Source of the DNA: Anammoximicrobium sp032229885
GTDB taxonomy: Bacteria > Planctomycetota > Planctomycetia > Pirellulales > Pirellulaceae
Length of the DNA stretch: 47,242 bases
NCBI GenBank assembly: GCA_032229885.1
Contig: JAVYAJ010000119.1
Location: forward strand, 1 to 47,242
Direction of reading: 5' to 3'
Numbering within the stretch: the stretch's first letter is position 1; every line of letters starts with the position of its first letter. The notes under the pieces are model-generated. The model saw only the letters and a list, made by a program, of their open reading frames with translations. It had not been told where the DNA came from and ran no database searches. Below, one piece after another: positions 1 to 9,624 of this stretch. The translations under genes were made by a program, and so were the position numbers.

Positions 1-14
1 CGCGCGGCGTCAGC

Positions 15-97
15 CCTGGGGCGTTGCCCCAGGCTACGGTGATCGGAGGCCTTCGGCCAAACAGATTCCTGGGTTGCGGGCACTAGCCCGTGTTAGG
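15..97 (+). repeat. Intergenic multi-hairpin repeat, left copy
   Basis: Three hairpin-forming units follow one another: CCTGGGGC-GTT-GCCCCAGG (15-33), GGCC-TTC-GGCC (48-58) and GCGGGC-ACTA-GCCCG (about 77-90). The 50 bases at 48-97 match the reverse complement of 41345-41394 at 47 of 50 positions. A conserved non-coding repeat with stems is typical of dispersed intergenic (REP-like) elements. No mobilising gene is visible beside it. Whether the 15-33 hairpin belongs to the repeat is unclear, because the right copy lacks it. Confidence 0.7.
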
Positions 98-348
98 ATG
101 ACGTCAACGCCAAATATGTGGAACAGCCGCAATTGTCAGGTCGCGGGAATTCCGTTGTTTGAGGAGCGCGGCAACACGAAAATTATGATTGGGCAACGTA
201 CTCGTCGCCTGACGTTCGTCCGCTGCGACACCCCACGAAGTCCAGCGCCGTTCGGTACTGCGCGGCGGCGCAGGCGTGCCTCGTGCCGTGCGGCTCGGCG
301 ACGGGCGGCAGCGTTCCCTTTCAAGGCGGGCCGTCACGGATCGTCCGA
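98..348. other. Intergenic, no gene seen
   Basis: This stretch between the repeat and the end of the large minus-strand gene has short open frames in several registers, but none has a recognisable product or a convincing ribosome binding site. It may hold the 3' end or terminator of the minus-strand gene; no clear stem with a T tract was found. Confidence 0.4.
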
Positions 349-3300
349 TCACTGCATGGCCTCGATCAAGGCTGCCAACCGGCCTTGATCGTCGGCCAAC
401 CGGCGCAGCGCCTCGGCCTGCTCGTCGGTCGGCGTCGCCGAGTTCTCGCGGCTCCGTTCGAGTTCCGCCGTGCGGCGGAGGATCTCCTGCTGCAGCGACT
501 TGAGCAACTCGAGTTCGGCGATATGTCGCCCGGCCTCGGGCGGCGAATCCGAGTCGTCGCGTTCGTCGGACGTGCGGCGTTCCGGCGAGCTGGCGGCTCC
601 GAGCTTCAACGCTTTCTGCATTTGCTGCAAGCGAGCCAGAGCCTCGTGTTGCGCTTGTTGCGTTGCCACGGCCGTCTCGCGGCGTTCCAGGCCGCGGGCC
701 GCGCGTTCCATCTCGCGCAGGGCGCCGCGCAGGCCCAGGGCAAACACGGGCGACGAGGCCATCTGTTCCGCCAAGGCGGCGGCTTCGGTTTCGATGGCGC
801 GTTGTCGACGAGCCAAGCCGCCGACGGCGGACAGGTCAGCTCGCGTCCACTGGTCCCGGCCTTGACGGCCTTTGTCGAACGCGATCGTGGCGTGCAACGC
901 GCCGAGCTGCGCGGCGGCCAGATCGGTGACTTGCCGTTCCAGACGCCGGAGCTGTTCCTGAGCCGTCTGCTGGGTGGCGGCCAGGCGTGCTCCGTCCAGA
1001 TGCGCGTCGGCCTGTTCCAAGAGCCGCTCGGCCTCGCACGCGTGTGCCGCCGTCGGGGCAGCTTCGCCCTGCGCGGCGGCGGCTGCCGCCTGATCCAGCG
1101 CCGTTGCCGCGGTGGACAGCGACTGGGCGGCCGACTCGGCTTGCAGCCGCTCGGCGCGGCGCGACAACCGTCGAGTCTGGTCCGCCATGTCGGTTGCGGC
1201 CGCCCGCGCGTGGTCGAGCTGCTGGCGCTGCTGTGGGACGTCGGTTTGTGTGGCGGCCTGCTCGACCTGGGCCTGCATCTTCCCCAGTTGATCCCGCAGT
1301 TCGCGCAAGGCCTGGCGGGCGGCTTCGAGCTCGGCCGCGCGACGTTCCAATTCGCGGGCTTGACGGTTGGCCAGCGTATCCAACAGTTCCCGCAGGTGTT
1401 CGAGAATCTCCTGCTGGCTGTGCCCGGCGTCGCCGAGTTGGTTGTCGTCGATCTGCCGACCGGCCTCGCGCATCTGCCCGCCGACCGCCGTTCGGCGAGC
1501 CACCTCCAGCGCGTCTGCCAACGTCTGGGTGGCCGGATCCTCGGGATCCAATCCGGCTCGCATCTGATCCATCCCCGACTGAAGCTTGTCGAACTCGCGC
1601 GCCAATTCGTGTTGTCGATCCGCCAGCCGCCGCAGATTCGCCCGGCGTTCGGCGTCCGGTTCCGTCGTGGCGCCTGCCAGCAGCTCGAGCCGGGTCCGTG
1701 CGGTGTCCCGCCGCAGCTCGTCCTGGCTCTCGCGAAGCTGTAACAACTCGCGAGAAAACCGGCGATAGCCGTCCCATTGCGAAAAATCCTCCAGCAGCGC
1801 CTCGAGACGCGAGATGACCTCGTCCTGTCCGTGGCCGGCGGCGCGCGCCGCGGACTGGATATCGTCCGTGACGACGGTCGACGGCAAGTCGCGCACGGCG
1901 CCTGACGAGTCATCGGCGGCAGCCGTCCGTACGGCCTCGCACGCCAGCTTTACCGCGTCGATCAACGCCGCTTCGATCGCCGGCAACTGCTCGTCGCCGA
2001 TCTGTCGCACGATCGTCAGCAACTGGTTCATCCGGCCCGAGACTTCCGAAGTCGCGATCCGGTTGCTCTGCAGTTCGTGCATCAAGCCCACGATCTGAGC
2101 CGCCACGCCCTGCTGCGGATCCGTCACCAACTGTCCGACTTGCCGTTGTTTCAACTCGACGGCCTGCAGTTGATCGACCTCGTCGACGTTCAGGCGACCG
2201 GTCTCTGTCCAACCGATCTCCAATGATCGGAGCGGCGCTCGCGCGTCGCGCTGCATGCGCAACAGTTCGGCCAACTGGCCGAGGACGAAAGCCTGCCGCG
2301 CGGCGAGACGTTCTTCCAACTCGCGGACCGAGATGATCGTTAATCGGCGCGCCGAGCTTTGGGCCGATTGCGGACGATAATCGTCCGCCGTCAGTTCGAA
2401 ATCAATCCACTCGCCGGGCTCGAGACCGACCACCTCGGCGAGATTCCAGGCAAAGTCCACGGCCCGCGTCTCGCCGGACTCGCCGCCCGCATCACTGGCG
2501 TCGCGCGGCGCGGGCGGCGCCTTGGCCGGGCCGCGATAGATCGTGATCGTCTCGTGTTCCTGCCCGTCGGCGGCGCCGTTGCGGACAAAGCGCACAGCAA
2601 TCGTCCGAATCGCCAGGTCGTCCTTGACCGAACCGACCAAGGGGACGACCGCATCGGCCGTGACGGACGCGTTCGCGGCCGGCTGGTCGAGCGCCACGCT
2701 TGGCGGCGAATCCGGGATCACTTGCAAGTTCCATCGCTGGTCCGCGCCTCCCCGCAGTCCCTCGGGGTCGGTTGCCTCGAACCAGTACGTCGCCGAGTCG
2801 GACGCGACCCAGGGTGGGTCGGCGTCCGGCGCGAGACTAAACCGCAGCCCATCTTCGCTCACTCGGGCACTGATGCCCGGCGCGGTCGGCGGATCGCGAT
2901 CCGTACGCAGACGGACCGCGGTCGCGGGACGGGTAAGCCGTCCCGCGGCTTCGATCACGGCGCCCTCTAGCGCTCGGATGTTCTTGCCCGAGGCGCTGCT
3001 GGGCCAGCCCGTGTAGGCGGGGGGATGCAGGCGGATCTCGAGTTCGGCGATTTGCGGTGGCTCGACCAGTTCGAGCGTCTGCCAGGGCATCGTGTCATCA
3101 TCGCCGCCCACGGCCCGATAGCGGAACGGGCGCTGTACTTTGTCCAGGCGATACACCATCCGGTTGTGAAAGAACTTCATTTCCTTAGCCTGAATCTGGC
3201 CAACTGGATCACCGTCGAACCACAACTTGATCTGGACGGACGACGGCAAGCGATTCGCGCCGTCCACCAGCTCGACTTCGAAGTCGGACCCAAATGCCAG

Positions 3301-3915
3301 CCGCCGCGGCGCCTTGACGAACTGCAGTTGATTGCGTCTGGGCCAGGGCGCGACGCTCCAGGGCGCCGCAAGCCGCCGCACGGCCAGCGCCGCCGCGGGC
3401 CGATCCCAGGCAGCCGCCAGCGCCGCCAGGCCGCAGATGGCGACCGCCAGAATCGCAATCTGCCGCGGCCGCCGCGCGTCCAGGCAATCCGCCACCATCC
3501 AGCGGCCCAAGTCGGCGGTGGCGGCCCTCACTACCTCCCGGCGCAGCTCGGCCGAGCCACTCGTTGGCTCCGACGCGGGCCGCGCCAGAAACGCCACCGC
3601 GCTGGACAGGCGATCGCCCCACTCGGGAAAGCGCTGTTCGATCCGTTGCGCGGTTTCCAGTTCAGATTCCGGCCGGACGAACAGCGGAATCACGTAACGC
3701 CAGAACGCCGCCAAGCAGACGGCCGCCACCGCGGTCGAGCTGAGCAAACGGACGCCCACATCATCCAGACGCAGGCCGTAATCCACCACGGCGGCGATCA
3801 GCAGGGCGCTGATGGCGGCGCTCAACCAGAGACCACCCCCGCACACCGCGCGCAAGCACCATGCGCGGCGTCGGACAGCTTGCACTTTTTCTCGCACCGG
3901 ATGCCGCATCGCCAT
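349..3915 (-). CDS. Large membrane-anchored coiled-coil protein (DUF4175-like)
   Basis: This 1188-residue protein looks like a membrane-anchored envelope protein of unknown biochemical role. The N-terminus has two hydrophobic segments (about 24-46 and 57-75) and a third near 152-170, separated by a stretch reading AQRIEQRFPEWGDRLSSAV, which resembles the start of DUF4175-type proteins. Residues about 195-530 are rich in short beta-like stretches, plausibly Ig-like or cadherin-like domains. From about 540 to the end the sequence is almost continuous charged heptad-like helix with many Q, E, R and A, so a very long coiled coil is expected. The ATG start at 3915 has AGGTGG six bases upstream, and a TTCTTG-17-TAGAAT promoter lies just before it. 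The family assignment is from pattern recognition only. Confidence 0.75.
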   Translation of the reverse strand: MAMRHPVREKVQAVRRRAWCLRAVCGGGLWLSAAISALLIAAVVDYGLRLDDVGVRLLSSTAVAAVCLAAFWRYVIPLFVRPESELETAQRIEQRFPEWGDRLSSAVAFLARPASEPTSGSAELRREVVRAATADLGRWMVADCLDARRPRQIAILAVAICGLAALAAAWDRPAAALAVRRLAAPWSVAPWPRRNQLQFVKAPRRLAFGSDFEVELVDGANRLPSSVQIKLWFDGDPVGQIQAKEMKFFHNRMVYRLDKVQRPFRYRAVGGDDDTMPWQTLELVEPPQIAELEIRLHPPAYTGWPSSASGKNIRALEGAVIEAAGRLTRPATAVRLRTDRDPPTAPGISARVSEDGLRFSLAPDADPPWVASDSATYWFEATDPEGLRGGADQRWNLQVIPDSPPSVALDQPAANASVTADAVVPLVGSVKDDLAIRTIAVRFVRNGAADGQEHETITIYRGPAKAPPAPRDASDAGGESGETRAVDFAWNLAEVVGLEPGEWIDFELTADDYRPQSAQSSARRLTIISVRELEERLAARQAFVLGQLAELLRMQRDARAPLRSLEIGWTETGRLNVDEVDQLQAVELKQRQVGQLVTDPQQGVAAQIVGLMHELQSNRIATSEVSGRMNQLLTIVRQIGDEQLPAIEAALIDAVKLACEAVRTAAADDSSGAVRDLPSTVVTDDIQSAARAAGHGQDEVISRLEALLEDFSQWDGYRRFSRELLQLRESQDELRRDTARTRLELLAGATTEPDAERRANLRRLADRQHELAREFDKLQSGMDQMRAGLDPEDPATQTLADALEVARRTAVGGQMREAGRQIDDNQLGDAGHSQQEILEHLRELLDTLANRQARELERRAAELEAARQALRELRDQLGKMQAQVEQAATQTDVPQQRQQLDHARAAATDMADQTRRLSRRAERLQAESAAQSLSTAATALDQAAAAAAQGEAAPTAAHACEAERLLEQADAHLDGARLAATQQTAQEQLRRLERQVTDLAAAQLGALHATIAFDKGRQGRDQWTRADLSAVGGLARRQRAIETEAAALAEQMASSPVFALGLRGALREMERAARGLERRETAVATQQAQHEALARLQQMQKALKLGAASSPERRTSDERDDSDSPPEAGRHIAELELLKSLQQEILRRTAELERSRENSATPTDEQAEALRRLADDQGRLAALIEAMQ

Positions 3916-3942
3916 TTCGTTCCACCTAGTCAGGGCGCCTTC

Positions 3943-3971
3943 ATTCTACCGTCGCCGCGACGGGCCAAGAA
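3943..3971 (-). promoter_or_regulatory. Predicted sigma70-type promoter of the coiled-coil gene
   Basis: On the minus strand TTCTTG (3971-3966) is followed after 17 bases by TAGAAT (3948-3943). The implied start near 3936 gives a leader of about 20 nt to the ATG at 3915. The -10 box is strong (5 of 6) and the -35 weaker. Confidence 0.45.
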
Positions 3972-4181
3972 GTTTCTTCTCGCGTCACCGAGCTAGACAC
4001 GCCGTTCGCAACGCGCTGCGCCTTGACAGGCGTCAGAAAAACGGACACGCTTACGGATAGGTTATAAACATGGCCGGCTGCAGAGTTTCCACTTCGCGAG
4101 ACGTCGGGTGACCCGCGAACGGTTGCGGCCCCCTGGCGAATTGGATTTTGGCCCCAGAATTGCGCACGGAGGACTGGAATA

Positions 4182-5426
4182 ATGGTCGTGTCCGAGGTTT
4201 TGCTGTCATTGGCATTGCTGTGTCAAGCTGGAGCAGAGGCCGGCCAATCGTCGCTCGGGCCATCCCTCCAGTTCGGACCGTTGCAGGCCGCCGGAGCGAC
4301 GGACCTGCAGACGGCGCCGGTGGCGGGACAGCCCGCACTCGACGGCCGCTCGCCGCCGACGACGTTCGACTCGAACCCGCCCGGCGCGGCTGTGGCCGGC
4401 TCGGACACAGACGCCTCGGACGCCGCGAAATCGCGGAGCGCGTCGCCTTCGGCATATCCGTCGAGATTCGATGAACCGCTCACCGGGACGGCGGATTCTC
4501 GGCCGTCGCTGACCGGCCAGCAACGTATGGCGGAGCCAGCGACCACGAGGGTCGCATCCGCGGCGCCGCTGGGCGATAGCGCGGCGCCAGCGTTGCTGCG
4601 CGAAGCATTGACCGACCTCGGCAGACTGCGGATCGACGGGCACGGCATCGATCTGAAGACTCTGCTCGGCCGCCACACGGGCGCCGCGCGGCTCGCCGCC
4701 GTTCGCGCCTACTGGCAGCTAACGCGCACCTTGGCCGCCTATCGTTGGGCAACCGACGAACAGCAGTTCCTGTCCGCCATCCCCGCACCCGACGCCGGCC
4801 AGGACGCGCTATGGTTGAGCGCATCGCAGGCGACGGCCGACGCCGAGCGCGCCGCGGCGCATCTGGCCGTCGTGCGTGCGCAGCAGGCGTTGGCCGAGTA
4901 TGTCCCGAGCGCGGATCGACGCCAGTTGTCACTGCCGACCGACGTACCGTTCGTCGGCGTGTATCGAACCCATTTTAAAGAACTGAACGAGCGCGGCGCC
5001 GCCGCCAACGAGCTGCAGCAGATCGACCACAGCTTGCCCTTGATCCACAACGTCATCGAAGCTCAGGCCGCCGCATCGACGGCCGCGGCTGCCGCCTTGC
5101 CGGGCGCGCTTCAGGCGTACCAACGCGGCGACGCGCCGCTGGCGCACGTCCTCGAGGCGCACGAGCGTCTGCGAGGTCACCGCCGCGCGTTTCTAACCGC
5201 GGTCGAACAGTACAACTCGGCGATCGCCGGGTACGCGATGTCCGTTTCTGTACCTGTCGTATCCGTCGAGCAGATCGCCGGAATGTTGATTGAGACACGG
5301 CCGGGCGGCAAATCCGTGCTGACTGGCGGACGAGCGGATGGGGTTCAGCGCGCCTCGCACAACGAACCGGTCCGTGAAGAATCCGACGGCCCGCGGTTCA
5401 GAGCCCCGCGACTGGACGGCCCGTAG
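4182..5426 (+). CDS. Secreted helical protein of unknown function
   Basis: The product is 414 residues. The first 20 residues (MVVSEVLLSLALLCQAGAEA) look like a short signal peptide, so export is likely. Residues about 20-130 are low complexity, rich in Ala, Ser, Pro and Thr. From about 140 to 355 the sequence is strongly helical with Ala, Gln and Leu repeats, ending in a segment AVEQYNSAIAGYAMSVS, then a polar tail. Long helices ending in a QYN..IA.YA segment recall TolC-like outer-membrane efflux proteins, but the beta-barrel strands of true TolC are not apparent. GGAGG lies nine bases before the ATG, which supports this start. It converges on rpsI. The function is unknown. Confidence 0.65.
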   Translation: MVVSEVLLSLALLCQAGAEAGQSSLGPSLQFGPLQAAGATDLQTAPVAGQPALDGRSPPTTFDSNPPGAAVAGSDTDASDAAKSRSASPSAYPSRFDEPLTGTADSRPSLTGQQRMAEPATTRVASAAPLGDSAAPALLREALTDLGRLRIDGHGIDLKTLLGRHTGAARLAAVRAYWQLTRTLAAYRWATDEQQFLSAIPAPDAGQDALWLSASQATADAERAAAHLAVVRAQQALAEYVPSADRRQLSLPTDVPFVGVYRTHFKELNERGAAANELQQIDHSLPLIHNVIEAQAAASTAAAAALPGALQAYQRGDAPLAHVLEAHERLRGHRRAFLTAVEQYNSAIAGYAMSVSVPVVSVEQIAGMLIETRPGGKSVLTGGRADGVQRASHNEPVREESDGPRFRAPRLDGP

Positions 5427-5588
5427 ACCCGAGACGTCTAACCGACGCCGGATCGCGTTGGCAAAATCGCGTTGCCATTGCACCGTCCGAGCGCGCCGCC
5501 CAACAGGCCTGGACGGCACGCCACGGGCTCGGCCGCGGCTGAATCGCATCGATCGCGAGCCGCCGCTTTGGTGGTACGCTCGCTGGAA

Positions 5589-6002
5589 TCAGCGCTTGGA
5601 GAATTGAACGCCTCGACGGGCCCCGCGCAGCCCGTATTTTTTACGTTCTTTCATCCGCGAGTCGCGCGTCAGGAAGCTTCCGTCTCGCAACACGGGAAAC
5701 AGACCTTGATCATAGCCGATCAAGGCTCGGGCAATCCCCATGCGACACGCGCCGGCCTGGCCGGTCGCACCGCCACCTCCGACGCGAATCAAAACGTCCA
5801 CGCTGTCGGTCCTGTCCACGGCCTCGAGGACTTCCAAGATGGCGCGCCGATCGCCCTCGACAGGGAAGAAATTCTCCAGCGGACGACCGTTTATCACGAT
5901 CTTGCCGCTGCCGGCTCGAATCCGGACGCGGGCGACCGCCGTCTTGCGCCGCCCGGTTCCCAATGCATCACCCGTGATTTTGTCTGTCTTGATCGCAACC
6001 AT
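5589..6002 (-). CDS. rpsI: 30S ribosomal protein S9
   Basis: S9 binds 16S rRNA in the head of the small subunit, and its C-terminal tail reaches the P-site tRNA. The 137-residue product has the family signatures: TGRRKTAVARVRI near the N-terminus, the RVGGGGATGQAGACRMGIARAL core, RDSRMKERKKYG, and the terminal QFSKR that is nearly universal. The length is close to the usual 130 or so. It lies 213 bp downstream of rplM on the same strand, the classical L13-S9 pair, and is presumably co-transcribed. The ATG start has AGGGA seven bases upstream. The residues just before QFSKR are shorter and less basic than the usual KKARR-rich tail. Confidence 0.97.
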   Translation of the reverse strand: MVAIKTDKITGDALGTGRRKTAVARVRIRAGSGKIVINGRPLENFFPVEGDRRAILEVLEAVDRTDSVDVLIRVGGGGATGQAGACRMGIARALIGYDQGLFPVLRDGSFLTRDSRMKERKKYGLRGARRGVQFSKR

Positions 6003-6215
6003 TGATATCCCTGCGATTGATCTCTCTACGACTCAGCCCACAATAGCCTCACGCGGCCAGGGGCCGCGTCCGACACTCCCCCAGCGGCATCCATTTTGAT
6101 CGAAAGCGCACCACCGGCTGCGTCTCGCCGGCGAGACGCAGCCAAACATTGCCCAGCGGATCGTCATGCCCGGCGAGTGGAACTTGTCGCCCGCCGGAGT
6201 TTGCCGCACCGGAAC

Positions 6216-6659
6216 TCATTTAGTGGCCAGTTCCAGCGGTTCCGGCAGTTGAGCCTGATGCTGATGCTCGGGACCGGCATAGATCTTTAGCTTGTCAAGC
6301 ATCTTGCGCGCCAGCGTATTCTTAGGCAACATCCGACGGACCGCTTCGCGGAGGATCCGATCGGGGTGCCGCTGCAGACGCTCGGCGGCCGTCTCGCTAC
6401 GCAATCCCGTGTATCCGGTGTACCACGTATAGCGTTTGTCGGTCCATTTCTTGCCCGTGAAAACCACCTTTTCGGCGTTGATCACAATCACATAATCGCC
6501 GGTGTCCACGTGGGGCGTGTAGGTGGGCCGATGCTTGCCCATCAGAATCATGGCGATCTCGCTGGCCAGACGCCCGACCACTTTGCCGTTCGCATCGACC
6601 ACCCACCACTTTTGTTCCACCTCGCCGGGCTTGGCAATATACGATTTCGTCCCAGTCAA
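6216..6659 (-). CDS. rplM: 50S ribosomal protein L13
   Basis: L13 is an early-assembly large-subunit protein. The 147-residue product carries KSYIAKPGEVEQKWWVVDA at the start, GKHRPTYTPHVDTGDYVIVINA in the middle and the late LYAGPEHQHQAQ-like block (here IYAGPEHQHQAQLPE), all L13 hallmarks. The start codon is TTG at 6659: a near-perfect GGAGGTGAT lies nine bases upstream, and the nearby ATG is out of frame and only two bases from that site. It is the first gene of the rplM-rpsI pair. A sigma70-like promoter lies about 75-108 bases upstream. Confidence 0.96.
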   Translation of the reverse strand: MTGTKSYIAKPGEVEQKWWVVDANGKVVGRLASEIAMILMGKHRPTYTPHVDTGDYVIVINAEKVVFTGKKWTDKRYTWYTGYTGLRSETAAERLQRHPDRILREAVRRMLPKNTLARKMLDKLKIYAGPEHQHQAQLPEPLELATK

Positions 6660-6738
6660 CTTTCATCACCTCCGGGGCTTTGGTCCGCTTAACCGCGCCC
6701 GAACCCAAAAATACTTCCACAGACCGACAAAACGCCGC

Positions 6739-6767
6739 ATTGTAACGGGCGTTGGGCGAGCGATCAA
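6739..6767 (-). promoter_or_regulatory. Predicted sigma70-type promoter of rplM-rpsI
   Basis: Minus strand: TTGATC (6767-6762), a 17-base spacer, then TACAAT (6744-6739). Both boxes match the consensus at four or five positions, and the spacing is ideal. The predicted start near 6732 gives a leader of about 73 nt. Confidence 0.6.
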
Positions 6768-6769
6768 GG

Positions 6770-7809
6770 CTTGGCAGATAAAACGTGCGACGGATTCGGG
6801 CGAACGCGACCGCGCCCGGCTGCCACATCGGCAATGGTTCCCAGCCCCGGCCTTCGTCGGCTCTCACAGATGTGGTCCAAGACGATTTTCCGTGGATTGG
6901 GGCTGTCTAGCGCCAAGCCGCGACGTCGCAGAGGAGCACATTTTCAATCCCCTGCGTCGTGGCTCCTTCTGTGCGAGCCTACCGGATGTCATGCCGTAGT
7001 ATTTCCGGCCTAGTCCTCTGCCGTCGGCAACCAAGTCGCGTCTCGCCGCAAACTGGCTCAGTTCGCCGAATTTATCGACGTTTTTATCGACGTTCATCGC
7101 CCAACGATGCATCACCAGATCAATTTTCTCGGAGTTTCGGAGTTCATCGAGACAAATGGCGCTGCCGCACGTTGCGTTCGAAGCCGCCTGCTCGTAGCCG
7201 GGAGACGAAAATGCAGTCATGAACCGGCTCCATATATCGCGATGTCCCGCATAAGCTCGCACCAGTGGTAAGTATCGAACGAGGCGATCCAGAGGCATGG
7301 GAAACGGGTGAAACATCTGTGCACAGCCCGTCGTTGTCAGCATGGGCTCGCGGCGCCGGTCGTGGGATTTCGCGCTGAACGGACCAAGATCCGCCGAGCG
7401 TGGCGCGCGATGAGATAGTCTCCGTCACTCGAACCGCGGGCGATCCCTGACTGGCGTTTGCTGTGAGGTTCCGCGCGGGGTCTCGTCCCTGCGCCGGCGG
7501 GATATTTCGTGCGCGAGGGAATCAAGACAGCAGAGGCAACCGTGCCCTCGACACTGGCCAGCACGGGGCCGACAGCATCGAGGGCACGCGGAAGGGGAGA
7601 TTGACTGTCGCTGGCGTCCAATCCACCGGGCGCCGTACGTTGCCACGCGAACGGAGACGACCGCTCGTCGCCGCCCGGCGCGGGCGACTCGCCGAGCGTG
7701 CGACAAGACGCTCGGCGAGGGATCCGCTTGTACAATCGTAGGACGTGGTCCCTGGCTCGAATGTTCCTCGAGAAGCGGACGATCTCGGCGACGAGCGCGT
7801 TCCTGCGAT
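6770..7809. other. Gene-poor intergenic stretch of about 1 kb
   Basis: No frame here reads as a recognisable protein. The longest open frame (minus strand, 6864-7343) has no evident ribosome binding site and no family motif. A short direct repeat of ATCGACGTT occurs twice near 7072-7094. No tRNA-like T-arm, CRISPR repeat or known structured RNA was recognised. Confidence 0.4.
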
Positions 7810-9372
7810 CTACGCGTTGTTCTTCAAGAACACGAACCGCCGGTTGCCCTCGCGCATCATCTGCAATCGTACGCCTTTGGCCGAATCGGCTTTGGCCATT
7901 GCGCCGCGGAAGTCGGCCAGGTTGCGGATCGCCTGCCCGTCCACGTTTACGACCAGATCGCCTTGACGCAACCCAGCCCGCGCCGCCAGGCTTGTCGCCT
8001 CGACGCTGGCCACCACGACGCCGGGCTCTTGTTCGTCGTACCCGAGTCGTTGAGCCAGTTCAGGCGTCAGCGACTGGACGGTTAAACCAAAGTTGGTTGC
8101 CGCAGCCTCGCCGTCCGTGGCTGGACGGGTGGCCTGGGCCACTTCGTCCGTCAATTCATCGGTTGTGATCTGGATCGTCTGACGTTTGCCGTCGCGGAAG
8201 ATGACCACGTTCGAGGCTGTGCCCGGCCGCGTGCTGGCGACCTCCATCCGCAATTGGTACGAATTGGTGATCGGCTTGCCATTGAACTCGACCACGATAT
8301 CCCCGGACCTTAAACCGGCTTTCTTGGCCGGGCTGTTGTCCACGACATCGCCGATCAAGGCGCCCTTGGTGGAATCGTAGTTGAACGATTTAGCCAGGTC
8401 CTCCGTCAGATCCTGGATCAGCGCGCCGAGTCGGCCGCGTTGAACGCGCCCGTCCTTGCGGATCGCATTCATCACGGTGCTGGCCATATTGCTCGGGATC
8501 GCGAACCCGACGCCCGCATTGCCGCCGGTTCGCGAAGCGATCGCCGTATTGATCCCGATTACGCGGCCCTGGAGATCCACGAGCGGTCCACCGCTGTTGC
8601 CGGGATTGATCGCCGCGTCCGTCTGGATGAAATCCTCGTAATCGGCGATGTCCATGTGACGCCCTTTGGCGCTGATGATCCCCGCGGTCACGGTCTGATC
8701 CAAGCCGAAGGGGCTGCCGACCGCGAGCACCCATTCTCCAACCTCGGTGTCATCCGAGTCGCCCAACGGCGCGGGAACCAGACCCTTTGTCTCGACCTTG
8801 AGCAGGGCCACGTCCGTCTTCGGATCGGCGCCGACGACTTTGGCCGGAATCGTCCGATCGTCTGCCAGCGTCACATTCACCTCGTCAGCCCCACGAACGA
8901 CGTGATTGTTTGTCAAGATGTAGCCGTCCGCGCTGACGATCACGCCCGACCCCATCCCCTGTTGGCTGAATCCCTCCGGCGATTGATTGAACTGATCCGG
9001 AAGATCCGGCATGTTGAAGAATCGGTCGAGCGGCGAGCGATCCCCGAAGAAGTCGCGAAACTGCTCAGGAACTTCGGGCCGCGCCCGTGGAACACCACGT
9101 TGCTGTCGCACCGGATGGATGGTCTTGACTGTGCTGACACTGACGACCGACGGCCGCAAGGCTTTGGCTACGGTGCGAAAGGCAACCGCCAGATCAGACC
9201 CGCCGTTTGATTTGAGCGCCAATTCAGCCCGCGCCGCGACGGCGTCGCGGGCATCGTTGGCATACGACCAACTGACGTGAGATTCGGACCTCAGCATCAC
9301 GATTCCCGCGCCCACGGCCCCGCTGAGCGCGGCTGTCAACGCCCACAAGAAACCCCTCGAAAAGACTCGCAT
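7810..9372 (-). CDS. HtrA/DegP/DegQ-type periplasmic serine protease
   Basis: This is a trypsin-fold quality-control protease that degrades or refolds damaged envelope proteins. The start chosen is the ATG at 9372 (520 residues), because AGGAG lies seven bases upstream and the N-terminus becomes a signal anchor (about residues 6-26). An upstream in-frame ATG at 9453 would add 27 unlikely residues. The catalytic triad is visible: His157 in NNHVV, Asp187 in TDVALL and Ser260 in GNSGGPL. Residues about 100-140 form a Pro/Phe/Gln-rich activation-loop-like insert. Two PDZ domains follow, about 315-405 and 425-515, as in DegP/DegQ. It stands alone. A pair of matching palindromes 204-252 bp upstream may be its control region. 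Confidence 0.93.
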   Translation of the reverse strand: MRVFSRGFLWALTAALSGAVGAGIVMLRSESHVSWSYANDARDAVAARAELALKSNGGSDLAVAFRTVAKALRPSVVSVSTVKTIHPVRQQRGVPRARPEVPEQFRDFFGDRSPLDRFFNMPDLPDQFNQSPEGFSQQGMGSGVIVSADGYILTNNHVVRGADEVNVTLADDRTIPAKVVGADPKTDVALLKVETKGLVPAPLGDSDDTEVGEWVLAVGSPFGLDQTVTAGIISAKGRHMDIADYEDFIQTDAAINPGNSGGPLVDLQGRVIGINTAIASRTGGNAGVGFAIPSNMASTVMNAIRKDGRVQRGRLGALIQDLTEDLAKSFNYDSTKGALIGDVVDNSPAKKAGLRSGDIVVEFNGKPITNSYQLRMEVASTRPGTASNVVIFRDGKRQTIQITTDELTDEVAQATRPATDGEAAATNFGLTVQSLTPELAQRLGYDEQEPGVVVASVEATSLAARAGLRQGDLVVNVDGQAIRNLADFRGAMAKADSAKGVRLQMMREGNRRFVFLKNNA

Positions 9373-9575
9373 CGCTTCGCTCCTATGCTTGCAAAGATGT
9401 GAACTGTCTTGCCCGTACAGTGCTAGGTTGCCGTCGCTCGCGTTGTCTTGCACGTTTTGTTCGGCGTCCGAAAACAGCGGTCGAGCACCAAAGGCTGGGA
9501 AGCTGCATCTGTGGATCGCCGGGTGGGGAACAGAGCGTTTACTAGGCTACGACCCTGTCTGAGTATTCGAAAATA

Positions 9576-9624
9576 CCACAACAGGTTGTGTTGCTAGCGA
9601 TCGCGCGTCCACAACATGTTGTGG
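9576..9624. promoter_or_regulatory. Paired palindromic operator-like sites upstream of htrA
   Basis: Two copies of the inverted repeat CACAAC-NN-GTTGTG lie at 9577-9590 and 9610-9623. The second extends to a perfect 16-base palindrome, CCACAACATGTTGTGG (9609-9624). Their centres are 33 bp apart, about three helical turns, so dimers would sit on the same DNA face. A third inverted repeat, GTATT-CGAA-AATAC, abuts the first. This layout is typical of a repressor or two-component response-regulator site. The target gene is most likely htrA, but the distance (204-252 bp) leaves doubt. Confidence 0.5.

Noticed and set aside
283..1743. 486-codon open frame on the plus strand opposite the coiled-coil gene
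   Set aside because: The product is Arg/Leu/Gly-rich without motifs, and the opposite strand has a coherent coiled-coil protein with promoter, ribosome binding site and start. It is a shadow of GC-rich codon use.
6864..7343. 159-codon minus-strand open frame in the gene-poor stretch
   Set aside because: Some segments look protein-like, but there is no Shine-Dalgarno, no known domain and no neighbour support.
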